From the NCBI GenBank assembly GCA_947040475.1, contig CAMRBT010000033.1, forward strand, positions 1 through 11,441: 11,441 nt of DNA, written 5' to 3'. Shown here in pieces: positions 1 to 4,537 of the stretch; position 1 is the stretch's first letter, and every line of letters starts with the position of its first letter. The notes beneath the pieces are model-generated. The model did not search any database. It saw only the letters and a list, made by a program, of their open reading frames with translations, and was not told where the DNA came from. The position numbers and the translations under genes are program-made. This stretch comes from an uncultured Brevinema sp. (GTDB taxonomy: Bacteria; Spirochaetota; Brevinematia; Brevinematales; Brevinemataceae).

Positions 1-407
1 TCCGTTTGAATTAGTAATGCTAGAGCATTTTTGAATATCCAAGAACGATTATAATATTGCATAGTACCCATCATTCTCTCAATATTTAATAAAAATTTAG
101 TTTCTTTACGGAGGAATTTTAATAAATGGGCAGTGCTTTCATTATGTTCATTTCTGTGGATTGATGATAAAACATTAACATTTCTCTCTATATATTTTAG
201 TAATATATTTAGTTCATCTTTTCTTGCACTTTCTTTGTCCTTTTTTACATTATCAAACCAAGCCCATAATGATAAAAATATAGGAATGGCAACCGCTCCC
301 ATGATCTGCCAAAACACATCGTTTTCCCACCAAGGCTGAGGGGGAAAGTCTACCATGATCAATTCTTTATTGATCCAGTTTGTTATTGTATTTGTTATTG
401 TAATCAT
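1..407 (-). CDS. Membrane-anchored protein of unknown function, N-terminal part (runs off window)
   Basis: An open frame enters from the left edge on the minus strand. It starts at the ATG at 407, which has a good ribosome-binding site (GAGGA, about 7 bases upstream). The 135 visible codons begin MITITNTITNWINKEL. One hydrophobic segment at about residues 31-51 (from VFWQIMGAVA to LWAWF) looks like a single membrane anchor. A charged, probably helical and cytoplasmic stretch follows (DNVKKDKESARKDELN, then KYIERNVNVLSSIHRNEHNE). The C-terminus lies outside the window. A later ATG at codon 18 is possible but lacks a Shine-Dalgarno site. I recognise no family. The gene is divergent from everything to its right and no convincing promoter was found upstream. 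Confidence that it is a gene rests on the intact frame and the ribosome-binding site. Confidence 0.72.
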   Translation of the reverse strand, partial: MITITNTITNWINKELIMVDFPPQPWWENDVFWQIMGAVAIPIFLSLWAWFDNVKKDKESARKDELNILLKYIERNVNVLSSIHRNEHNESTAHLLKFLRKETKFLLNIERMMGTMQYYNRSWIFKNALALLIQT

Positions 408-516
408 TTTATTGTCCTCATCTGTTTTTATTTATAAATCGCCACACAATATATATTAAACAATGCTACATAAAAAGTAAAATCCAATTTCTCGCCCTCT
501 AGTAACGACTTTTAAG

Positions 517-553
517 ATCTCTATTATTAATTTTTCTTTAATAGAGATTTTTT
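517..553 (+). terminator. Possible intrinsic terminator or hairpin
   Basis: ATCTCTATT (517-525) pairs perfectly with AATAGAGAT (540-548) across a 14-base loop, followed by a T run to 553. No plus-strand gene lies upstream in the window, so the role is unclear. On the minus strand it would sit upstream of the gene starting at 407. Confidence 0.3.
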
Positions 554-570
554 GGTGTTACTTTTTTCAT

Positions 571-665
571 GGGGGGCAGCGAAGCACTCTCCGAGTAGGA
601 ATATCTCGATTTTTCTATTATGCTCTTCTTTTAGGGGGCGTCCCTAGATGCTTCGCTACCCACCC
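571..665. repeat. Long imperfect inverted repeat in a G/C-tract island
   Basis: GGGGGGCAGCGAAGCA (571-586) pairs with TGCTTCGCTACCCACCC (649-665), with only one A/C mismatch and one bulged A. The 62-base loop holds a smaller perfect hairpin, TAGGG-GGCGT-CCCTA (about 632-646). No coding frame is visible. This is the left part of a gene-free stretch (408-943) that is far richer in G and C runs than its surroundings. It could be a structured RNA, a decayed mobile element or a recombination site; I cannot tell which. Confidence 0.45.
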
Positions 666-732
666 AATAACCCCCACTCCGAGACCCCCTTTATGGTAAG
701 TAACTCCCCCCCATTTTATGAGGCGAAAAGCC

Positions 733-812
733 GGGCTATAAAATCATCTCAATATAGGTCGTTGTGTCAGTACATAGCCCACCAATCATATATAGTTATT
801 GAGAGATGATTT
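733..812. repeat. Two crossing inverted repeats (pseudoknot-like)
   Basis: GGGCTAT (733-739) is complementary to ATAGCCC (774-780). AAATCATCTCAATA (741-754) is complementary to 797-812 except for a two-base bulge. The two stems interleave, so as RNA they would form an H-type pseudoknot or two exclusive folds. There is no ORF here and no assigned function. Confidence 0.4.
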
Positions 813-851
813 GAATATTAGTTTTCTTAAAATCTACATCGGGGGATCAAT

Positions 852-916
852 AAGGGGCAAGTAGCCCCTTGTTTGGATCGGGGGTTATAGGGGGGTAGAT
901 CCAAGGCTACCCCCTA
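852..916. repeat. G-rich hairpins with mutually exclusive pairings
   Basis: AAGGGGC-AAGTA-GCCCCTT (852-870) is a strong hairpin. Immediately after it, TTGGATC (873-879) can pair with GATCCAA (898-904). Alternatively TAGGGGGGTAG (888-898) can pair with CTACCCCCTA (907-916). The two latter stems share bases, so only one can form. In addition GGGGGTTAT (about 880-888) complements ATAACCCCC about 210 bases upstream (667-675). This resembles an RNA switch, but no T run or gene follows directly. Confidence 0.38.
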
Positions 917-943
917 GAGAAAAGTAATACTTCAAATTCTCTA

Positions 944-972
944 TTGACAAAAAAATAAAAGTAATTTATAAT
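944..972 (+). promoter_or_regulatory. Consensus sigma-70 type promoter
   Basis: TTGACA (944-949), a 17-base spacer and TATAAT (967-972) match the housekeeping consensus exactly. Initiation about 7 bases downstream would be at G979/G980, the first bases of the long closing stem described at 979-1237. A 7-bp inverted repeat (TAGAGAA/TTCTCTA, about 915-943) sits directly upstream and could be an operator. Confidence 0.8.
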
Positions 973-978
973 ATATAT

Positions 979-1237
979 GGTACAATCTTTACGGACTAGA
1001 AATAGTTTGTATAATATTTTTATCTTATGCTTTTAAAATAGCATTGGATTATCTATGGATAATTCTTTTTTTTATTTTGAAAGCATTTTGATACTTTTTT
1101 CCGTACATTTATTTTGTACAAGTACTTCACCCAGAAGTATATTTATACTAATTGCTCATAGAGCTTTGTATATTTTTTCTGGGTGAAGTACTAAAGTAGA
1201 AATATTTAAGACTTTTAGCTCTGTAAAGATTGTACCA
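979..1237 (+). ncRNA. Candidate structured RNA with perfectly pairing 5' and 3' ends
   Basis: The predicted transcript start coincides with TGGTACAATCTTTAC (978-992), which is the exact reverse complement of GTAAAGATTGTACCA (1223-1237). Inside this closing stem are five ordered stems: ACTA-GAAA-TAGT with a GNRA tetraloop (995-1006); ATGCTTT/AAAGCAT (1027-1033/1080-1086, extended by TATC/GATA); within it an 8-bp hairpin with loop TATG (1046-1065); GTACA/TGTAC (1103-1119); and a perfect 16-bp stem AGTACTTCACCCAGAA with its complement (1121-1136/1177-1192). It is not recognisable as RNase P RNA, tmRNA, SRP RNA or a known riboswitch. It could be a free ncRNA, a type I toxin message (see the ORF at 1055), the 5' leader of the nuclease gene, or a 260-bp MITE-like element with 15-bp terminal repeats. 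No target duplication is seen, and no clear terminator follows. Confidence 0.5.
1055..1186 (+). CDS. Possible 43-residue hydrophobic peptide inside the structured RNA
   Basis: The ATG at 1055 opens a 43-codon frame ending in TGA at 1184-1186. The peptide starts MDNSFFYFESILILFSV and is rich in Phe, Ile and Leu, so it could span or sit in a membrane. The AUG lies in the four-base loop (TATG) of an 8-bp hairpin whose 5' arm holds the only Shine-Dalgarno-like bases (GGA, 1046-1048), so translation would be hidden in the folded RNA. That layout is known from type I toxin mRNAs such as hok and aapA. Against it, a frame this short arises easily by chance in T-rich DNA, and no antisense-RNA promoter is convincing on the minus strand. 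Treat as a hypothesis. Confidence 0.2.
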   Translation: MDNSFFYFESILILFSVHLFCTSTSPRSIFILIAHRALYIFSG

Positions 1238-1306
1238 GCAAACTCTATGGGCATTACTTTTTAAATTTTAAAAAACCTTGTAGCGTTTGTTATAAGGAGA
1301 AATATT

Positions 1307-1708
1307 ATGAGATATGTTTTATTGATTTTTATGCTGGTTTTAACTACTTATTCTAAAGATAATTACAATAGAGATGACTACCAATACGATCATAACAAAG
1401 CTAGGAAATCCTTTATTTTTTTCTATGATCCTTATAGTGGCAAAACATTTCACAAAACCGATGAGCTTGAGGTTGATCATATTGTTCCTTTGGGTTTAGC
1501 TCACAAAATGGGAGGATATTTGTGGACTTCTCAACAAAAAAAAGATTTTGCTAACGATAGAGAAAATCTCATTCTCGTTTCAAAAACATGCAATAGATCC
1601 AAAGGTAGTAAGTCGATTTCTCAATGGATACCTAAAAACAAATTTTATCATGCTGAATACACCAAACGATATAATCATATTATACAAAAATATCAATTAG
1701 ATAATTAA
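1307..1708 (+). CDS. Small exported HNH nuclease (DUF1524-like)
   Basis: A 133-residue protein with a short signal peptide (MRYVLLIFMLVLTTYS, cleavage near residue 16) and a single HNH domain filling the rest. The nuclease core is EVDHIVPLGLAHKMGG at about 55-70 (catalytic D57-H58), NDRENLILVS at 83-92 (N87), and CNRSKGSK at 95-102. This order, including the Trp-Thr-x-x-Gln and Ala-Asn-Asp segment between the motifs, is typical of the DUF1524/HNH family of extracellular and restriction nucleases. The third HNH position is Asn rather than His. The likely role is divalent-metal-dependent nucleic-acid cleavage outside the cytoplasm, for nutrient scavenging or competition; the substrate is unknown. 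The start has an AAGGAG site 7-8 bases upstream. No close promoter is seen, so it may be transcribed from the promoter at 944 with the folded RNA as a leader of about 325 bases. Confidence 0.82.
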   Translation: MRYVLLIFMLVLTTYSKDNYNRDDYQYDHNKARKSFIFFYDPYSGKTFHKTDELEVDHIVPLGLAHKMGGYLWTSQQKKDFANDRENLILVSKTCNRSKGSKSISQWIPKNKFYHAEYTKRYNHIIQKYQLDN

Positions 1709-1765
1709 TGATATAAACGATTATAAGGCATGGTGAGTAGGGGATAATTTATTTAAAATAAAAGC

Positions 1766-1794
1766 TTGACAAAATATATATAATAAGATATAAT
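1766..1794 (+). promoter_or_regulatory. Consensus promoter of the attenuated transporter/aminotransferase operon
   Basis: TTGACA (1766-1771), exactly 17 bases, TATAAT (1789-1794); start expected near A1801. A strong constitutive-looking promoter fits control by attenuation rather than by initiation. The first transcribed bases form a small hairpin (CGAT-TTTT-ATCG, 1804-1815) just before the first leader-peptide ribosome-binding site. No second promoter is seen between the two attenuator copies. Confidence 0.82.
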
Positions 1795-1828
1795 ATTATT
1801 AAGCGATTTTTATCGTAAGGAAATTATT

Positions 1829-1888
1829 GTGATTAACAAATCAACCGTTTTTAATTTTTACTATTATTTTGGGACTCCCTTTTGTTAA
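1829..1888 (+). CDS. Aromatic leader peptide, copy 1
   Basis: GTG start with AAGGA (1817-1821) seven bases upstream. It encodes the 19-residue peptide MINKSTVFNFYYYFGTPFC and ends at TAA 1886-1888. Seven of 19 residues are Phe or Tyr, with the run F-N-F-Y-Y-Y-F at positions 8-14. The intrinsic terminator starts 40 bases after the stop. This is the classic architecture of ribosome-mediated attenuation (compare pheL of enterobacteria, a Phe-rich leader). A ribosome waiting for charged tRNA-Tyr or tRNA-Phe at codons 10-14 would cover to about base 1880 and leave the antiterminator region free to fold. The peptide is probably only a sensor. It recurs with the aromatic run intact in copy 2, which argues against chance. 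Confidence 0.8.
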   Translation: MINKSTVFNFYYYFGTPFC

Positions 1889-1903
1889 AGAATTAAATTA
1901 TCA

Positions 1904-1960
1904 ATGGTGTAATTAGATATATTATCTGCCATCTAGATTTAGTTCTAGGTGGCTTTTTTT
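1904..1960 (+). terminator. Attenuator 1: antiterminator/terminator pair
   Basis: Terminator: GCCATCTAGA (1928-1937) pairs with TCTAGGTGGC (1944-1953), followed by seven T (1954-1960). Competing antiterminator: ATGG (1904-1907) with CCAT (1929-1932), plus TAGATA/TATCTG (1914-1919/1923-1928) over a TAT loop; it takes the 5' arm of the terminator. A protector hairpin would be AATTA/TAATT (1891-1895/1910-1914), which is weak. The terminator is clear; the alternative folds are inferred. Confidence 0.78.
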
Positions 1961-1998
1961 ATGCCCTATCAAAAAATCAAATATCAAAGGAAATTATG

Positions 1999-2058
1999 AT
2001 GATTAACAAATCAACTGTTTTTAGCTTTTACTATTATTTTGGAACTTCACTCTGTTAA
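1999..2058 (+). CDS. Aromatic leader peptide, copy 2
   Basis: ATG start (an in-frame ATG also lies directly before it at 1996) with AAAGGA seven bases upstream. It encodes the 19-residue peptide MINKSTVFSFYYYFGTSLC and ends at TAA 2056-2058. Compared with copy 1, the differences are GTG to ATG, two silent changes (Thr6, Gly15) and N9S, P17S and F18L. Length and the F-x-F-Y-Y-Y-F run are unchanged. This pattern suggests selection on the aromatic codons. It lies after the first terminator, so it is transcribed only if that terminator is passed. The role is as in copy 1: sensing Tyr/Phe tRNA charging. Confidence 0.8.
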   Translation: MINKSTVFSFYYYFGTSLC

Positions 2059-2074
2059 AAGAATTAAATTATCA

Positions 2075-2131
2075 ATGGTGTAATTAGATATATTATCTAC
2101 CATCTAGAATTTAGTTCTAGGTGGTTTTTTT
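2075..2131 (+). terminator. Attenuator 2: antiterminator/terminator pair
   Basis: Terminator: ACCATCTAGAA (2099-2109) pairs with TTCTAGGTGGT (2115-2125), with seven T at 2125-2131. Antiterminator: ATGG (2075-2078) with CCAT (2100-2103), plus a perfect TAGATA-TAT-TATCTA (2085-2099). Relative to copy 1 the basal terminator pair changed from G-C to A-T on both arms. This is a compensatory change that keeps the stem, and the antiterminator wobble pair became a Watson-Crick pair. Confidence 0.8.
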
Positions 2132-2163
2132 ATTATAGAACAAAAATAACTCAGGAGAGAAAA

Positions 2164-2196
2164 ATGCTTAAAATAATATTGGGAGGAAGTTTATGA
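2164..2196 (+). CDS. Ten-codon upstream ORF overlapping the permease start
   Basis: ATG 2164 has its own AGGAGA site about 7 bases upstream and encodes MLKIILGGSL. Its TGA (2194-2196) overlaps the ATG of the permease (ATGA, 2193-2196). The Gly-Gly codons of this mini-ORF are the GGGAGGA ribosome-binding site of the permease. This arrangement could couple translation of the permease to the mini-ORF. A chance origin is possible. Confidence 0.35.
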   Translation: MLKIILGGSL

Positions 2197-3284
2197 AAGG
2201 AAATATAAACTTAGTTAATGTGATCAAATTTGCGGGTGCATATGTCGCATTTATTATAGGCTCAGGTTTTGCAACAGGTCAAGAGGTCATGCAATTTTAC
2301 ACATCTTATGGAGTTTGGAGCTTAGGTGTAGTCGTTATTAGTATGTTTTTGTTTTCATGGGTTGGTGGCTCTGTTATGGCAATGGGTTACGATCATGTTG
2401 GACAAAAAGCAACCAGTGCTTATAGATTGTTTTGTGGAAAATATTTAGGTACTTTTTATGAAGTTTTTGTGATATTATTTTTGTTCGGAGTTGTTATTGT
2501 GATGATTTCAGGTGCTGGAGCGACTTTGAATGAGTATTATGGACTAGACTACTATATAGGTGCTGTATTAATGGTGGTACTGGTGTTTATTGCTTATATT
2601 ATCGGTGTGAATAAATTGATTGATATTATTGGATTTATTGGACCTATGATTATCCTTTTTTCACTTATTGTGGCTATTGGCACATTGATTCCTAATATGG
2701 ATAAATTGGCTAATCTTAGTGAAAGTACCAATCCAATTGCACATATGCAAGCTGCACCAAAATGGTGGATAAGTGGGATTTTGTATTCTGCCTACAATAT
2801 TTTTGGGGCAATTATATTTTTGTTCACTCTTGGTCAAAAATGTACCAACAAAAAAGAGGCGATCACTAGTGGTGTTTTAGGGGGAGTCTTGCTCACAACA
2901 GGGGCTTTATTCATGAATTTAGCACTCCTCGTTAACATAGAAGAAGTAAGCAAACTAGCTGTACCGACTTTGTCTTTAGCTAAACAAATCTCTCCTATCT
3001 TAGCTACTATATTTTCTGTGTTACTAATAGGTAGTATATTCTCAACGGCAGCACCTATGTTCTGGACTGTGTGTAATAAGATGGTCAAAGAAGATTCCCC
3101 TAAAGCTAAATTTGTGGCACTAGGTTTGATCGCTCTATTATTACCTTTAGGACAACTAAATTTCGGAGCTCTTGTTGGTTTTATTTATCCTTATACAGGC
3201 TATTTGGGAATGTTACTATTTGTCTGTTTAGCTTATAAACAATTGACAAATAAAAAAGATGGCAAAACTTCAAGTAATGATTAA
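2193..3284 (+). CDS. YkvI-family (COG3949) permease, probably for aromatic amino acids
   Basis: A 363-residue integral membrane protein with about ten hydrophobic segments. The first contains GSGFATGQE (residues 23-31), the hallmark of the YkvI/COG3949 family in the APC/LeuT-fold superfamily, where such a break in TM1 usually lines the substrate and ion site. Family members are poorly characterised; the substrate here is inferred. The gene is first in the operon behind two Tyr/Phe-rich attenuators, which points to import of tyrosine, phenylalanine or a related keto acid. The start has GGGAGGA (2181-2187) five bases upstream. The aminotransferase follows after 45 bases with no terminator between. 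A paralogue at 7898 shares GSGFA(T/S)GQE and overall layout. The C-terminal tail is short and hydrophilic (TNKKDGKTSSND). Confidence 0.85.
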   Translation: MKGNINLVNVIKFAGAYVAFIIGSGFATGQEVMQFYTSYGVWSLGVVVISMFLFSWVGGSVMAMGYDHVGQKATSAYRLFCGKYLGTFYEVFVILFLFGVVIVMISGAGATLNEYYGLDYYIGAVLMVVLVFIAYIIGVNKLIDIIGFIGPMIILFSLIVAIGTLIPNMDKLANLSESTNPIAHMQAAPKWWISGILYSAYNIFGAIIFLFTLGQKCTNKKEAITSGVLGGVLLTTGALFMNLALLVNIEEVSKLAVPTLSLAKQISPILATIFSVLLIGSIFSTAAPMFWTVCNKMVKEDSPKAKFVALGLIALLLPLGQLNFGALVGFIYPYTGYLGMLLFVCLAYKQLTNKKDGKTSSND

Positions 3285-3329
3285 GCTATTGTTAGATAAA
3301 AATAATTCTCTTATAAAGTGAGGTTTACG

Positions 3330-4421
3330 ATGAAAATTAGAAAAGAATTATGCGATGCCGAAAAAAAAAGCTATGCCTCTGATATAATAATTCTCCCACC
3401 AAATGGAGTTGATTGTAGTGAGGGTTGCAATCCTTATGGCTTTCCTAAGTCTGTAAACGATGTTATTAAAAACTATGATGCGAATAAAATTTCAGCATAC
3501 CCTCATAGTCAAGCTGCTCATAATGCTATTATTAAGTACTGGAAAATTCAAGCCTCTCTAACTAAAGAAAATATTTTGTTAGTAGATGGTAGTGTAGCGG
3601 GCTTATATGTTATTAATACGATATTTGCAGAAGTAGGGGCTAAAGTTGTAGGCTATGCTCCTCAGTTTACAGATTATGTTGCTAATGCACGATTTTTAGG
3701 AATGGATTATCAAGCTATTACTTTGTTACCTGAAGATAATTATGCTTTTAAAGTGGAATCTATCCTCCAAAAAATGACAAGCGATGTGAGTATAGTGTAT
3801 CTTGATAATCCTAACAATCCAACAGGTCAAACAATCTCAATACAAGATATAGAAAAAGTATTGATAAAAGCTAAAGAGCTAGGGATATGTGTGGTTGTCG
3901 ATGAGGCGTACGGAGACTTTATAAAAAAAGAAGAATCTGCTATTAGCTTTTTAGATCATTATGACAATTTAATAGTACTTAGGACTTTATCTAAAGGCTT
4001 TGGGCTTGCTGGGATTCGTGCTGGATATATTCTAACAAGCACAAAATTAATTAACTATATGAAAAAAATCACCAATCCCTATGCTGTGGGAGAACTATCA
4101 AGAGATATTATAGGTGCTGTATTAGAAGGTAAAAACGATCTTGCTGAACATATTAAGTATTTTTCAAAAGCTCAGGAAATTTTAGAATCGTTAATGGGAA
4201 AAACCCTTATCATGGCAAAAAGTGATCCTCGAGTACCTATTTGTTTACTAAAGCATAGCGATTCTTCTGTAGATTTACCAAAGTTATTATTTGAACATGG
4301 TGTGCTTTCTGTTCCTGGGGAAGAGTTTGAAACACTAGATAAGACAACTGCTCGTATCAGGATACCTAAACAGGAGTTGCTTGATAAGCTTGTTGAGGCT
4401 ATTAAATCAATTGTTGAATAA
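3330..4421 (+). CDS. Fold-type I PLP aminotransferase (HisC/aromatic-like)
   Basis: A 363-residue class I/II aminotransferase. Visible motifs are DGS at 86-88 (cofactor phosphate loop), DNPNNPTG at 159-166 (Asn contact to the pyridine ring), DEAYGDF at 191-197 (Asp191 to the ring nitrogen, Tyr194), TLSKGFGLAGIRAGY at 219-233 (Schiff-base Lys222, Arg230), and RIRIP at 342-346 (substrate carboxylate Arg). Length and motifs match histidinol-phosphate and aromatic aminotransferases rather than larger branched-chain enzymes. Because it shares a transcript with the permease behind Tyr/Phe attenuators, I infer transamination between Phe/Tyr and phenylpyruvate/4-hydroxyphenylpyruvate. Histidinol phosphate remains possible, but no other his gene is nearby. 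The start is taken at ATG 3330, since GTG 3318 lies upstream of and partly forms the Shine-Dalgarno site (GTGAGG, 3318-3323). An intrinsic terminator follows at 4463. Confidence 0.87.
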   Translation: MKIRKELCDAEKKSYASDIIILPPNGVDCSEGCNPYGFPKSVNDVIKNYDANKISAYPHSQAAHNAIIKYWKIQASLTKENILLVDGSVAGLYVINTIFAEVGAKVVGYAPQFTDYVANARFLGMDYQAITLLPEDNYAFKVESILQKMTSDVSIVYLDNPNNPTGQTISIQDIEKVLIKAKELGICVVVDEAYGDFIKKEESAISFLDHYDNLIVLRTLSKGFGLAGIRAGYILTSTKLINYMKKITNPYAVGELSRDIIGAVLEGKNDLAEHIKYFSKAQEILESLMGKTLIMAKSDPRVPICLLKHSDSSVDLPKLLFEHGVLSVPGEEFETLDKTTARIRIPKQELLDKLVEAIKSIVE

Positions 4422-4462
4422 AAACCTTTTACTTTGATACAAAAATAAAGAACAACTGTTCC

Positions 4463-4491
4463 AAAAACAAGCCTATATAGGCTTGTTTTTT
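4463..4491 (+). terminator. Intrinsic terminator of the permease/aminotransferase operon
   Basis: AACAAGCC (4466-4473), loop TATATA, GGCTTGTT (4480-4487), preceded by A and followed by T runs. It ends the operon that starts at the promoter at 1766. Confidence 0.88.
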
Positions 4492-4511
4492 GTTAAGATA
4501 TCATCTATAAT
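4483..4511 (+). promoter_or_regulatory. Promoter of the large ankyrin gene, overlapping the terminator
   Basis: TTGTTT (4483-4488), 17 bases, TATAAT (4506-4511). The -35 box lies in the 3' arm of the preceding terminator, so the two signals share bases. Expected start near 4518, with a leader of about 20 bases. Confidence 0.5.
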
Positions 4512-4537
4512 AAATTAATATAAGGGAGGATTTGACT

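Larger units (their letters stand above)
1817..2131 (+). repeat. Tandem duplication of a leader-peptide attenuator
   Basis: Bases 1817-1960 and 1987-2131 are two copies of the same unit, about 90% identical by hand alignment (about 12 substitutions and two single-base insertions), with a 26-base spacer. Each holds a Shine-Dalgarno site, a 19-codon aromatic peptide, an antiterminator candidate and a terminator. The most variable part is the 3' end of the peptide gene. The stretch from the stop codon into the antiterminator is almost unchanged. Confidence 0.9.

Noticed and set aside
133..339. Plus-strand open frame of 68 codons near the left edge
   Set aside because: It is antisense to the minus-strand frame 407-1, which has a good ribosome-binding site and a coherent membrane-anchor protein. 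The plus frame has no ribosome-binding site.
978..1237. IS or MITE with 15-bp terminal inverted repeats
   Set aside because: Not excluded, but less favoured: no target-site duplication is visible at the ends, there is no transposase, and the left end coincides with the expected start of a consensus promoter placed outside the element.
979..1708. HEARO/OMEGA RNA with an IscB-type HNH nuclease
   Set aside because: The nuclease is only 133 residues, has a signal peptide and lacks RuvC and bridge-helix regions, so it is not an RNA-guided IscB/IsrB protein.
1817..2131. T-box riboswitch
   Set aside because: No Stem I/specifier-loop arrangement and no T-box core (AGGGTGG-type antiterminator bulge). 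The length is too short, and each copy instead has a translated aromatic peptide.
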